A DNA stretch of 64,000 nucleotides from Fratercula arctica (Eukaryota > Chordata > Aves > Charadriiformes > Alcidae): contig CANTUZ010000005.1 in NCBI GenBank assembly GCA_947846985.1, positions 55,512,389-55,576,388 of the forward strand, written 5' to 3'. A model generated the notes under the pieces. It ran no database searches and had not been told where the DNA came from. It worked only from the letters and a program-made list of their open reading frames with translations. Shown piece after piece: positions 26,300 through 38,504 of this stretch (position 1 is its first letter; each line of letters begins with the position of its first letter). A program made the translations under genes and the position numbers.

Positions 26300-28758
26300 C
26301 CCTTTACCAGTCCAGCAGTAAATAACAACCCCAGAAATCTTATAATAGCTTTGCTCATGCAAATTGCTTGACTTTCATGCTTACTTTAATTGATTTTAGT
26401 GGGGCTAATTATGTCAAGGAGGTGTTCTCACTGGTGGAATAGTTTTCAATATTAGATTTTTGGATAACATGAGGTAGAAAACCCCCATTTTGGACATCTA
26501 CCTGAGGCAAGGCTGAGAATCACAGTTAAGAGAGTAATTGTTGTTAACAGACTATTGCAAAAATGTTTTATTTCTTCCTTTTGTGCATAGCAAAATTTGA
26601 CTGTGTGTAAGTATTGAAACTGGATTAACATCAACTCTTTGCTGACTAGATTGTGTCTTTCTGAGCTCAGAGGAAGTGATGGTTGCTTCTGTTTAAGGAA
26701 TTTGCTATTTCAAGGCAGTTCCAACTACATGTAGCTCAGTCATCTCAGAAAGCAACACAAAGAACTATTCACCATTGACTGACTATCCTGGGAGGACACC
26801 ACTTGGTAAAAATATTGCTTCTTTCTAATAAATTAATGAGAATATAAATGGGAGCTAAACACATTGTTTACCTGTGTTTTCCCAGCTATTCTTTGAAAAG
26901 TATGAAACTTCCTTCAAGAGGAAGCAAATATCTTCGCATTATCATGCAGAAAGGGGTGCAGACGGTGGGGAGAGGTGCCAGCTAAGATGATACTCCAGCT
27001 CACACGACCTGGTCGTGGCCACACAGCTGTGCAGAACCCTCCACCCAGAAGGCATCAGGAGCTAGGTCTGAGAAAGACTAATCAGGATATTAATATTTTT
27101 TTTCAGGATAAGAACAAAAAAAGAGGAGAATTAGTCACAATTTTCTTCTTACACTGCTTTTAAATGATAAAATTGCACATTCACAGTTAGTGTTCAGATG
27201 TTTGAAGTACGTACAGATGCTTCTGTCTTCACGTGGAATTGTGGGTGCTCTTTGACGTGGCAAAACAGACCTTTTTCAATTTAGTGCTTGCAGTGTATTT
27301 AAACAATTAAACACTAGATTTCATATCGACAAGTTTTTTCTCTTCATTTTATTAAACTATTTTGCTCAAGAAAGTAATTAATCTGTTGGAAAAGCAGAAA
27401 AAGTATGTAGGTATATTTTTGCTGTTGGCCCTGTACTGTCTAAAGTTCTAGAGAACACCTAATTTTTAATTTTGCTGCATATGATTCTGTATAACATAAG
27501 GCGTTAATCGTGCTGCAGTGTACAATGTCTCAGTGGGTCATCAGTACGCTTATAGGCCTCACAGTCAGGGGTAACAGAGCTTATGGATTCTGTACCATAA
27601 TATATTTTACTTTGATTCTTCATCTCAGACACAATGGAGTGTTTGTGAATACCCCGGTGTAGTGGTACATGGTGGCATGTAGAGGGTTTGATGAGTTATA
27701 GACACCTTAACTTGACGTTCTACAGTTAGGTGTTTCTCCTGTTTACAAGCAAGTTACAGGAATTGAATGATTCTGCAGTTACATAAAAAGATTATCAGAG
27801 CACTTGGAAATCTCCTCCTAGCATTCACATTCATATTAGCTTAACATTCTCAGTTACAGTAATATACGTCTGATGATTCACTTTACTGCAAAACTTAATC
27901 TGGATTTCTTGTTAATCTACGTTGTGTCAGTGTATATAAATAAATGCCTTGGAAATTGATTGTCAGAAATAAAAAATAATGTTAATTGGGCTACTTAATA
28001 GAATAATTTTTATGTACTAAAGTTTTTTCTTTGATTGTTGCAAACTAGCCTCCTTTCAGTAGGCACAGCAACATCGGATTGACTTTCTGAGCAGGGATGG
28101 ATGAATTCCTCTGAGTCAGCAGGTAACAGCGGGAATGACAGAGACATCAGTAACCCATCTCAGGTCCGGATTGTGATCATCTCGTTGCAGAGGAGTATCT
28201 GTGAGCACTTTCTAACAGAAGAAAATAACAGCTGCACAGCATTATACAGAAGTTATCTTAGCTGATTTATCGACTTTCACTCAGGACGAGCTTTTCATCT
28301 GCCCTCATCTGCAAAGCCAAGGTACTGTAATGGAGGCCACCAGCAGGCTAAGAAGGGAAGGAATTTAAAACTTTGGGAGAAATGCATGTCAAAATCTGTT
28401 TAAGACAATATGAAAAACTGCTCACGTACATACAAATAGGTGAAAATTCTTTTTCAGCTTTATTTACCTGAGAATGAATTTCAGTTTGAAGAGGCCTTTA
28501 TGTCGTTTCAGGCAAAGCACCTAAGATATAAGCAATTTTCAACAAGAGTACTACACATTTGTCTTTATAACAATTTGTATGTAACAGCTTTTATGCAAAT
28601 GACACTAAAGTGGCACCTTTTTTCTAAATTGGACATTTTTATGGTTATAATTTTCTTCTGTAATAACAGCAAAAAAATGGCTGTCCCAGTGGAGTTGTGC
28701 ATTTCATCTCTAGTGCTGTTTTGTGAAGTTGGAATGACAAGTTTCTTTCATTTGCGCA
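26300..28758. other. Gene-free AT-rich sequence
   Basis: No supported gene or element. The open frame at 28,440-28,766 (108 codons) has no recognisable domain. Confidence 0.5.
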
Positions 28759-28793
28759 AAGAATGACAAAAAAAAGTATTTTTTGTCATTCTT
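28759..28793. repeat. Perfect 15-bp-stem hairpin
   Basis: AAGAATGACAAAAAA (28,759-28,773) is the exact reverse complement of 28,779-28,793, with a 5-nt loop. The stem is too short for a typical animal pre-microRNA. A related 'aatgaca' copy lies about 30 bases upstream, near 28,732-28,738. It could be a small inverted duplication. Confidence 0.9.
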
Positions 28794-29808
28794 GTCTGAC
28801 TTGGTTGAGGCAGTTACACTTGGAAGCAGCACCAGTCCCCTGACACCAACCTCTTCTCAGCCAGCAAGAATGGTATCATAAAGTCATAATAAAACTTAAA
28901 GGAGCTAAAAAATATTGCCTTCTCTCGGTTTCTGCTCTTTGAAGGACATAAATTACGTTGTTAGTTTAAGCAGTTGCTGCTTTGGTTTGGTCCTTGGCAT
29001 TGATTCCCACTCGTTCTCCAGATGTCAGACAGGTGACTTTTACAGACCATGGTCTTGGATTTAATTAACTACGATACAAGAGAATTTATGTATTTCATGC
29101 AAACATCCCAAGGCATTAGTATAATAAACCAAGTAAAATAGGCAGGTTCTTGTTGCTTAATTGACTATGCAGTTCTGCAACAGCGATGTCAGAAATTCTG
29201 GGTCTTTAACAACGATTAAACTCTATGCCAGTTACCAATTAATTAGTGATCTGTAACCAAGAAACTTTGTGATGGATGATTTTACCCCCATGAAGTGATA
29301 AATGGGTAGATTTAATTGAGGTGTACAATGAGGTTAACAAAGTCAAAGTTGAAGTCTGATACTTCATCTCATAAAATAGAATCTCATAAAATATAATTAA
29401 CTGTACTATTTAGTAAAAAACCCACAAATGTTTATTTTAATTTGAACAGCCAATAAATGCTAAAGACTAGTCTGTCTCTCTCAAAACTATGTATATAATA
29501 TCTATATACTTTCTATATATAAACTAGTTAAATTTGAAGTCTTTTTTTTTTTTAACCACTCTTCTGTTAGTGCTGATTTTTATTTCTACTACTCCAGCTT
29601 TACCAGTAGAGCTCCTTAGCACTCTGCACATCGGCTGAGGTGACTAACACTGGCTTAGGAAAGCTCGTATGTACCCGAGTGCGGCACTTCTTCAAGAGAA
29701 ACTGGCTGTCTGGCTCAGTCTGGCTCCACAAACCACGTCCTTCACCATACAAAAGCCTATGGCCACACAGAAACAAATTCATGGTTGAGCTGCACCTTCA
29801 CAGAATCA
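28794..29808. other. Gene-free AT-rich sequence
   Basis: Nothing supported apart from a small tandem duplication (29,365-29,395) of a 'tctcataaaata' unit and TA-rich sequence near 29,485-29,525. Confidence 0.5.
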
Positions 29809-30064
29809 CACAGAATCACAGAATGGCAGGGGTTGGAGGGACCTTCGGAGATCATCTGGTCCAACCCCCCTGCCAGAGCAGGGTCACCCAGAGCAGGGTG
29901 CACAGGAACGCGTCCAGGTGGGTTTTGAATGTCTCCAGAGAGGGAGACTCCACCACCTCTCTGGGCAGCCTCTTCTGGCGCTCTGTTACCCTTAAAGTAA
30001 AGAAGTTTTTCCTCATGTTGAGATGGAATTTCCTGTGTTCCAGCTTATGCCCGTTGCCCCTTGT
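29809..30064 (-). mobile_element. CR1 LINE 3' end, recent, 5'-truncated
   Basis: On the + strand it begins with repeated CACAGAAT units, the antisense form of the CR1 terminal octamer. It continues through the well-known antisense tail: 'ttggagggacct', 'agatcatctggtccaac', 'gggttttgaatgtctccag', 'ctctctgggcagcc', 'aaagtaaagaagtttttcct' and 'tgcccgttgccccttgt'. Similarity stops at about 30,064, which is the 5' truncation point. The copy is much less decayed than the other CR1 remnants here. This is the strongest single sign that the DNA is avian. A 201-codon + frame crossing it is antisense to the element and not a gene. Confidence 0.96.
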
Positions 30065-31484
30065 ACCCCCCAAGCCCAGGGTACACTGTTCCTGCTGCTG
30101 TCCCCAACAAAGGCTACGCAGGATTCTGCCGCTGCACAGAGCAGGGAAACCCAGTTACCTTCCTTTTCTTGGACACAAACAAAACAGGGTACTTCTTAGT
30201 CAAGATGGTGTATTTCAACCATTAGACACCAACGCTACCTTCTGAGGGACAGAGTTGTCCACTGCTTAGCTCATCCTTCTACATCAATGGGAGAAAATCC
30301 CAATACAGGGAAAGAAAAGCCTTCTGTTTCTCTTCAGTTTGGACTAAAGGCAGGGGAGGCACCCTCATGGCCAGAGGATGCTTTAGGAGTAATGGAAGAG
30401 CGACTGTCATTTTCTGAGACAAAATGCAGCCATCCTTTGGAGAAGGGGGATCAGAGTTCGGTCTTCCTGTAGCCCAGACAAAACAACATGCGGCCTGTAG
30501 CTTGCTGTATTTGGCACCTGAAACTTTGCTTTTAAAGCTGGTGTGGTTGCTAATCCATTTGTCCTAAAAAGGCAAGACGCAGACGTTGATCCTTTCTTCT
30601 AAGGGCCAGACAACTACATAGTCGGTGTCTTCACTTACCTTTTCTGGGTCTGGACATCTAGCATGGATAACTTGCTCCACTCTCATTGCAGGAGGTAGAG
30701 TTATCTTTGAAACAAATCTTACGTAGTTTGTGATCCCTGAGTCACTTGGTACTTGGGGCACGTCGTAGAGCTAACCTTAGTTATTGTATTAATGAGCTGA
30801 AAGGTCAAGTTCAGCACTTCTTTTTTCTTTTTGGAATGCTTATAGCCTGAAATAGTTTGCATTAGAAATATAGGGTGTTCTCTCTCCTGTCAACAATTTC
30901 TGTCTTTGAAGTTCGGGTGTTTTGCACTGTACCTTCCATTTCAGCTATAGAGCATCTATACATACAATTGCCGAACTGTCGCAGTCAAGAGTGACTTGAG
31001 ACATCTTAGAATTCCAGCCAAGGCAAAGCTTCAAAGCAGTTAAAGCAATAACTGTGTATGCGAAAGGAATTTTCTGAGAACAATGACTGGAGGGAGGAGT
31101 TGATTACATTAATAAGTATATTAAAATGTTAACCCTGAAATTTTGCTTCTAAATCCCCAGAAAAAAGTCTGTCCAGAGCCATTAGCATTCCTATAGAGAA
31201 TACACTCAATACTGGCAAACTCCATCCTCCTGTCCCAGAAAAAGAAAACAAAACATCGTGGATACAGCTGAGTAGGTGAAGTGTTTTGTATGTTTGGGGC
31301 ACTCCCACAGAAATCATGTCTTATCTTTAGTAATTTGGATTACTTAAATCATTTCTCAGTACACCATCTAATTTATAAATATCTGCTTATGAAGAAACAC
31401 TTCTCTTATGGGGTGTGTGTGTTAATGCATTATTTACATTTTAGAAGCACAGATGTCTTTTTCTCAGCATAATATTAATTAATA
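30065..31484. other. Gene-free sequence
   Basis: No supported gene or repeat. Confidence 0.5.
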
Positions 31485-31682
31485 AATACTTAGGGCATTT
31501 AATAGCGCCTTTCATCTGAAGACCTCAAAGCGCCTCTAGACTTTTACAAGCGGGCAAACTGAGGCAGATGCTAGGCTGCATTTTCAAGGTGACTCTGTAC
31601 GTTCCTGGTGGAGCTAGCAATGGATGCCCTTGTGCGTTGGCTACGAATCCTGAAACCAACCCCCTGGCCCATTGCACTGCGT
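31485..31682 (+). mobile_element. MIR-type SINE
   Basis: The order of motifs is that of amniote MIR-family SINEs: 'agcgcctttcatctga', 'cctcaaagcgcc', 'gcaaactgaggcagatg', 'ttcaaggtgactctg', and a decayed 'ggcccattgcactgc' end. It is diverged and old. No function is inferred. Confidence 0.8.
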
Positions 31683-34285
31683 GAGCAACTCTGTGTACAC
31701 TAATAGATTATTAATGTTCTGACAATCTAATGGTTTACTTAGTTTGACGTACCTTTAGGGCTCTATAATTAAGGAAATATGTGTTAGCATTAGTATTAAA
31801 AATAGGGCTTTTTTTGGTCAAATATTCAGTGGAATCAAGTTAACAAACGCTCGCCTTGCTGTCCCTGAAAACTAGTGATGAAAGCAGCTCATACAGGATA
31901 TTGAATGAAAGGGCTGATTTCACAAAAAATCATTATTTTTTTTAAATGCCTCTAAATAAAATGTTAAAAAGAGTTTGAAGCACTACATCATCACTCAATA
32001 ACCTGGGCTACAAAAGGACCCAAGTTTTAAAGAAGAAAATATCCTTTTTTTATTTTGAAAGTCCTAATCACCTCAGGCCTAATTAGCATTTGAACCACGG
32101 CGTCTTTGCGCTTTTCTGACAACATAAAGGGACATGGAAGTGTGGGTATATGTTAATATACTCCTCTGTAATGGTCCAAAGAGATGTAAAGAGATTGGGA
32201 AAAATATATTACTTCAGTGTTACCTTCTATACGTCTTAGTACTTTAACTCAGTAGGAAAAATACAGTAATATGAGTTCTTCTGATAATATTTTTAGTTTC
32301 ATGCGCTGTATTCACCTCTGACTAAAAGGCATTTTGGTGCAACCTCTGCTAACTGGAGTGATCACTACATCATGAATAATCAAATGAGATTAGCCAACTG
32401 TGTCCAGGTCCAATTGTCCTGTTATTGTCTACAGAAAAAGCATCCTTTGGTTTTAGACTACTTTATAGTCTACTATCATAATCCCTGCTAGCCTATCACC
32501 AGAAAACCATCTGAATTCTGGTTTTGGTTTTGGTTTTGATTTTGGTTTTTTTTTTTTGCTTAAAAAATTGAATGTTCTTTATCCATTCGTGATTATCTGC
32601 TGTCTATCTGTAGCATGCATGACAGTTCACTATCCCTGTCATCCTGGTGTGTTTTGTGCTTCGTTAATTATGAAAATCACATGGTGATTACAAAGCCTTC
32701 ATGTGCAAATCAGAAAACGTGACGCACACAGTTACGCATAGCCATTTACCGTGCTCGTCAGTCGCCGCAGGATCTCAGAAAGAAGGCTCACAATTCCCCT
32801 CACAACATTGTTTCTCAAAAGTGTTTACTTTCTATAGCAAGGTAACGGACTGAGGAAGGGCACGGATCCTCATCTCTCTTACCTTGGAGTAAATTGGAAT
32901 CCTGTGAGATCGGCACATTTGCTCTGAATTAGCAACAGAGAGCAGAATCTGGCTTGGGAACTTTGCATATTCACTATTAAATTTGGAAAAGGGAACCCCT
33001 GTCTGTCTCAATTTCTCAAGTGCTATCTGTCTGTTACCAGGCACACACACATTAATTGTGTGTTTTAAAACTTTGTTTGGTTGAACCTGTCATCCTAGGC
33101 TAAAATTGTGTGACCTAACTTGTAGTAGCTTTTGCAGTGAAGGTATCATTTACTGTTGAGTATATTTTACTGTGCTGTTATAGATCTTTTCACTCAACCA
33201 GCTGTCTAACATGTTGAATAGTCTTTCATCTTGTCAAACACTTCCATTCCCCTTTCTACAGCTTTCTCAGCCAACATGTACACACCTAATCAATCTAATG
33301 CCACTGTCTCCAGACTTTAAAACCAAAAAGCACTGCCCAAACTACTTTTTTAAAGAGACAGTCATCCTTTTCCAGTAAATTCATCATCAAGAGGACTGAT
33401 AAATTGTTAAATCAGAAGAAACACTTCTCTGAAACTGTTACTCTAGGTCCAGCCTCAGAGCTCCGGTTCACTCACTGAATCTGTCATTCAGGAAAGGCTG
33501 CTGGGGGCTTCCCTTCACACTGATTGTGTATATGTTAATGTAATTTAATTTAATAAACATCTTACCCATGGAACCAAGCTTAAATCCTCTTGCTTTTGCT
33601 TACATATACTTTTTTTTTTTTTTTTCCCATTTTTAGGCAAACAAGATTAGTCTGCCTCAATCTGTTCAATGCCATTTTTCTTTTCTTTTTTTTTTCCCCT
33701 TATCCTTCATCAATGGGAACTCCATTACTAGATTGATATTTACATCATACAGGAGGCAGGTGAAAAAAAAAAGCCATTGGCATTGCTTTCAGGTGGCCCC
33801 TGCTATGTGATATAGTATATACCTTACATGGTATGGAGTATTCATTAGGGCTGCTTTTATTTTTATTACTTTTATTTTTATTAGATATATTACCTCCTGA
33901 GACTGCATGAAGTGAACCATGTCACTGGGTGAGATTACTACTCGGTTAATAGCAGTTCTGAAATCAGTCAATTGGGAATAGGCTATGTTGCAAGAGCCTC
34001 TAAAATGTGTATATGTGCAGTGGGGGACAGGGTAGCTCTCCGAAGGGGAAGGTTTTTCTTCTGTTGCCGGGTTCTCCGGTGGAACATTTTTCAATTGCAT
34101 GCTCATTTCTATATGTGCTTTTAGTTAAAACAGATAACAACACCTGAAACAAACACTTTTATAGCCGGCAGGTACGCATGAAATAGAGAGGCCTGAACAA
34201 ACAGGTAGAGGTGGGTGCTTTGTATTTTCAGTCTGGTTTTGAATTACTAAGGATGGAGGGAGGTAAAGACACTGCAACCTTTAAG
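31683..34285. other. Gene-free; short simple repeats
   Basis: A GGTTTT hexamer run with a T12 tail lies at about 32,519-32,558. Poly-T runs occur near 33,611-33,626 and 33,683-33,695. The stretch 32,690-32,780 is repeat-free with scattered CpGs, so it may be conserved, but no gene is visible. Confidence 0.5.
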
Positions 34286-34449
34286 CCCCTTTGACATTCA
34301 CAAAGTGCTAAAAGTCAGCTGGGGTCTCAGCTCTGACAAATTTGCATCTCTTTGAATATGACGCTTGAAAAGCCAAGCCGCTAGATTAAATTTTGCCATG
34401 GAGAAAATGAGAAAGGCTTCCATCTCCCAGGTCTACTGGGAGGATCTTT
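34286..34449 (+). promoter_or_regulatory. Duplicated non-coding block, copy A
   Basis: A block of about 165 bases recurs at 38,493-38,668 in the same orientation. Both start with CCCCTTTGACATTCAC and end with GATCTTTAT. The central 37 bases (34,321-34,357) are identical in both copies, while flanks differ by substitutions and small indels. The core contains a perfect octamer ATTTGCAT (34,340-34,347), a TCF/LEF-type CTTTGAA (34,350-34,356) and a TGACA MEIS/TGIF-type core just upstream. Stops in all frames rule out coding. That this is a pair of enhancers derived by local duplication is inference; an unrecognised dispersed repeat is the alternative. Confidence 0.6.
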
Positions 34450-34714
34450 ATGGTTGATTTACTTTTTTTAAATAAATGTTTCTTTATGTGTTTTCTCTAG
34501 TTTGTGTCCAGCCTTCCTCGATCACGCATGCTGTAACTTCTGCCAGTTATATCAGCCCCCAGTAATTCAACCTGGGCAGAGTACGAGGTGAAAGAATATT
34601 TCAACCTAAACTGCATATCCCTTCTGTGTTTTCTGATTAAAATCTGCAAGCAAACCTTGGAATAAACTATACCTGACACGACTTCTAAAATAATTTACGC
34701 CGTTTGTAAACCAG

Positions 34715-34785
34715 GGGCTAAATCCTACAAACCTGCCCTATGCCATTTGTATGCAGAAGGGCTGCAGGTTTGCGGGAGCGGGCCC
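34715..34785. repeat. MITE-like element with inverted ends
   Basis: The ends 34,715-34,736 and 34,764-34,785 are imperfect inverted repeats (16 of 22 positions by eye), both with a GGGC edge and a shared CAAACCTGC core. The wording 'aaatcctacaaacc...tttgcgggagcgggccc' resembles a widespread old amniote non-autonomous repeat that begins 'gggcccgatcctgcaaac'. Family name not assigned. Confidence 0.5.
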
Positions 34786-36219
34786 AGCTATGTAGCTGAA
34801 ACCTTACTATAGAGGACAGCAGGCAGAATAATGATGATAGTGAACCCATAAAAATAATAAACTGATCGCCCATTGAACAAAATCTACTAAAGTATGAATT
34901 ATCTAATGAGCTGCTGCTGGGGTTCAGGCTGACTTATCCTCCATTAAGTCAACAATGACACCACTGGCTGCCGTGGACTTGCCGCGGGGAGGGGGAGGGC
35001 AGGATTTGGCACTGGTTTAGGTGTGGAATTGTTTCAGTTAATGACGAATAAAAGGGTGTATGTAGAGGCAACTGTTTCAAGGTTTACAGAAGCTTATAAT
35101 ATGGACTCTCTTTATTTGCTAAGTATTTATGGCAACTCCCGAATTTATAACCAGCTCAGGAAAAAAACTTTTCAGAGATGTTGAATGTAGACATTGTTTT
35201 AATGTTCATTGAAGAAATCCCAAGTACAGAGCTGTTGTCCTTGCATTATCAAAGAAGGCTAGTGCTTGAAAACATACCAGATTTTACAACAAAACTTAAT
35301 ACCTCTCCCTTGTACCTACATTTGCTACTACAGGAGACTCATTATTTTTGGAATTTCTAAAGCAGAATAAACATTTTTTCGTGAGCCAGGAGAAGAATCC
35401 CTCAATGCTTTACTTTACTCTGTCTTTGTTTCTTCAGTATATGTGAAATGTGTATACAAGAGAGATCATACCCAGCGCCAGTAGGAGATATTGTGTGTGA
35501 AGGGTTTTTTAACTCTACACAAAAATTGTCTGCAAGCTCTCTGCACAGCATAACTTATGAAAAATCGCATATAGCTAGTTTTTCCTTTTTTTATTTTTAT
35601 TTCCTTGCTGGGTTCTTATAATTTTCTGGCAGATCACATTACATTAGAATGAAATGTGATCTGTAGTTAGGACTTAGCGATGCATCCTGCAGTTTTAACT
35701 CAGTCACTTGGGTTCCGATTTAGCCCAACATGTGTCTCTTGAAATAACTCAGGAGAGCAGATTGATGATATACTTAGCCGAGAAATAACAGCACTGGAGA
35801 CTGCCAGTACTAAACAATCCAGTTATTAAATGTATCTGAGCATCTGAAGAAGAAGTCTAACTTTCTGGAGAAAGAAAGGAGAAAGATCTAGGAAACCAAC
35901 AAAGCTCCTGTTGATGTTGATGGGAACGGTGAGGTGTACCGAGCACTTTTTAAAGGGCTCGAATGTGAGCCCAATTCCTGCAAACTGATCCTGAGCATCT
36001 TAACCTCAGAATCTTACTGTCGTATCAGGGTCTCATTCAGGTCTGTTTGGTTCAGTGGACATTGTGGCGTCTCAGTCGCAGACACGGAAGTATCCTCTTT
36101 TTAGGCGAGGAAGTAACTTCTTTCCAGCAACTAATGGTTTAAAGCTTTTATATAAGCTTCATTTACCCACCCAAATTATCTCGCACCTTTCAGCATCCAT
36201 TACTTCTGGTAGTTGTGTT
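34786..36219. other. Gene-free; one hairpin and old repeat traces
   Basis: A GC-rich patch lies near 34,980-35,005. About 35,905-35,990 carries 'gatgttgatgggaacg' and 'cccaattcctgcaaactg', which resemble the same class of old amniote repeats. Otherwise nothing is identifiable. Confidence 0.4.
35630..35663. repeat. Perfect 11-bp-stem hairpin
   Basis: CAGATCACATT and AATGTGATCTG are exact inverted copies with a 12-nt loop. Confidence 0.9.
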
Positions 36220-36560
36220 TTCCCCTCTCGAGTCCCGTTGCTCTGAGTGGTCTCAGGCCAGCTCCCCCCAGTGCTCGCCCTGCTGCTCCGCACATCCCAC
36301 CTGCCTGTTCCTTCACGTCGTTCCCGACCTTCAGACTGCACCTGAATGTGGCATTTTACTGCCTTGTTGGAGACTGCAGGCACCTCCAGGACTGCAGCGC
36401 GTGAATAGCAGTGGGACCTGCCACGCGCATCCTCGCTGAAGGAAGAGGAGCGCATCAGTGCCGCCCAGGAACGCACCGCCGCAGAGCGGGGACGTCTGGG
36501 CGTGCAGCAAACCCCCTGGCCCAGCCCCAGGCCGGCTATTGCGGGATGGTGACTATACAC
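36220..36560. other. CpG-rich pocket
   Basis: CpG density is clearly above the surrounding AT-rich sequence: by eye about 15 CpGs in 36,361-36,560 and more just upstream. The pocket is open in several frames on both strands (a 133-codon minus frame spans it), which is typical of GC-rich DNA and not evidence of coding. It is too small to call a classical CpG island. A lncRNA start or an old GC-rich repeat are possible. Confidence 0.5.
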
Positions 36561-37714
36561 GACCCAGCAGATTCAGCACAACCTGGATATTTTGTTCTGA
36601 ATTAGGCCTCCAACTCCCAGCAAGTCCACTTCCCAGCTAGGATAATGACTTGGATGCCTTTTTTTAGAGAAAGAGAAAAGTGAGTGATCTGGGAGCCTCT
36701 GAGAAAAGCACTTCAATACCTCATTTGAATAGAGCCTTATGCCATGTATTGGAGTTTCTAGGACAACTCCCTTACAAATGGATCATTACAGCGGTAAAAG
36801 CCAGTTTATTATTTAACAAATTCAGGCTGAGTGGAGACTGGAGAGTATTAGCACTTGCATTGATTGTAAGTAAGAGTCTAGTAATTAATGATCAGAGTTT
36901 TCAGCAACAGTCTGAGGAGCGAGCGCAAGGTGCCCAAATAGGTATGACTGAGGAGGTGTTAACTGAATTCCGAATGAGCCTGAAGACAAGGGCAATGAAA
37001 AAGCAGGATGTTCCCATAACCCGTTGCCAATGTTTTGTCCACACATCACAAGCGCTATTAAACAGTGAGTGGATTAAGCTAGGCCCTTTTGATCTGGATT
37101 GACACGGTAGTTTTCAGCCCATATATGCTGCTTATGGCCAGTGGATTCCAGAATACCTTACAGAGGAAGGCAGTTGCCTCAAAAGCCTCTTGGGAATTGC
37201 TGTGAGTGGTCATAAGTCATACCGAGGGGGTGAAGAAATGCCTCTGACAGCCAAAGTCTGGAGGAAATACAGAGATACAACTGGAAAAGGCCACCTTTGT
37301 CTCCATCCTGGCATGGAGCTCTGGGCAGAAATGGTCAGACTGTGGCGCTACACTAATACCATTGCACATATATACACAGAGGATAAAACCGTGGCTTGGA
37401 AATAGCTCTTCACTTTGTTTTGAGGGGATCTGCTAAATTCTAAAGCTTCAGGATTTACTGTGGTCACATTTTCACGCTTACAGCAGTAGGCGTATTCATT
37501 TATTTTAAAGAAACCAGAGATGGCTGAAAATTCACATGACTCCAGGACTTCAACGTTTAGGAAATCCTCCTTTTTCCTGCATGAGTGTATTCTAAAGGGA
37601 GCCACACTTTTAGGACACATTTCATCCACCCTATGGCAGTTATACAGCTGTCTTTCCTTATCCAAGACTCTTTTAAAGATTAATTTCTTCTATAATCCCT
37701 ACAGTACAGGTCAA
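36561..37714. other. Gene-free sequence
   Basis: A 140-codon + frame (36,680-37,102) has no recognisable domain and no splice or promoter context. Confidence 0.45.
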
Positions 37715-37796
37715 AAATAATAATAAAACCCCCAAGTAAATAATTAATAAAATAATAAATATGTAATCCAATTAAACAACAACAACAGCAACAAAA
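37715..37796. repeat. AAT/AAC-rich simple sequence
   Basis: Degenerate AAT triplets followed by a short AAC run. Confidence 0.7.
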
Positions 37797-38263
37797 ATCC
37801 CCCCAGATCATCTTCGTGCTTGAGCTCTTAACCATGTTATATATTTTCTGTATTTGTCCTTCAGATGGCATGATCTTCAGAGTACTAGCTGAATTTCTGA
37901 TTCATTCAGCGAAGGGTTACATGGTCAGCATAAAGCAAAAGAACACATAATAATGCACAATTTGTGATAGGTGCGGGTACACGCACCATGTGTACTTCTT
38001 AAATAGCTATAAATCTGAATGCTTCTATGGTTGCTCACACATTTACAGTCACACATGTAAGCAAACGAGGACAGAGACATGCACATGTAATGCTGCCATC
38101 CTGGCACCCACCTCAGGGTTACGCAAGTGGCTTGCTTTTTTTGTGTGTGTGTGAGGTACAACAAATACCCACAATCTTAAATTAACTCTTTCCAAATAAT
38201 AAAATTCTTGCTATTAACATGGCACGTTTAAATCCAAATGGACAAGTTTATGTTCCCTTCTGC
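37797..38263. other. Gene-free sequence
   Basis: Nothing supported. Confidence 0.5.
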
Positions 38264-38316
38264 CCCTTTCTTTCTCTCTCTCACTCCCTCTCTCTGCCTC
38301 TCCCTCTCTCTCTCAC
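38264..38316 (+). repeat. CT-rich microsatellite
   Basis: Imperfect CT/CCT run of about 50 bases, purely pyrimidine with few exceptions. Confidence 0.85.
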
Positions 38317-38408
38317 TTTACCTTCCCAACGGCACTATTTTATTTCAGAAGAAAACTTATGAAAATTGTTGAAACACACACTACAAAGCATTTGCTTTTT
38401 TTCCCTCT

Positions 38409-38410
<2 letters not shown>

Positions 38411-38440
<30 letters not shown>
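38411..38440 (+). repeat. Poly-T run (T30)
   Basis: The longest T homopolymer in the window, 50 bases before duplicated block B. Confidence 0.95.
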
Positions 38441-38442
<2 letters not shown>

Positions 38443-38472
38443 TTCAGCAGATAGCCCCCAAAAAAGGCAGGG

Positions 38473-38504
38473 ATGTCAAAGGCTTCGAGTCCCCCCTTTG
38501 ACAT
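38473..38504. repeat. 10-bp-stem inverted repeat at the edge of block B
   Basis: ATGTCAAAGG (38,473-38,482) is the exact reverse complement of 38,495-38,504, with a 12-nt loop. The right arm is the first part of duplicated block B. Copy A lacks the left arm. Confidence 0.85.

Noticed and set aside
28759..28793. Rho-independent bacterial terminator
   Set aside because: The hairpin with T run resembles one superficially, but the DNA is vertebrate and the stem is AT-rich.
29640..30245. 201-codon open frame on the + strand
   Set aside because: Most of it lies across the CR1 tail in antisense and it has no protein-like features.
36680..37102. 140-codon + frame
   Set aside because: No domain, codon bias or neighbouring exon support; length is possible by chance in a 64-kb window.
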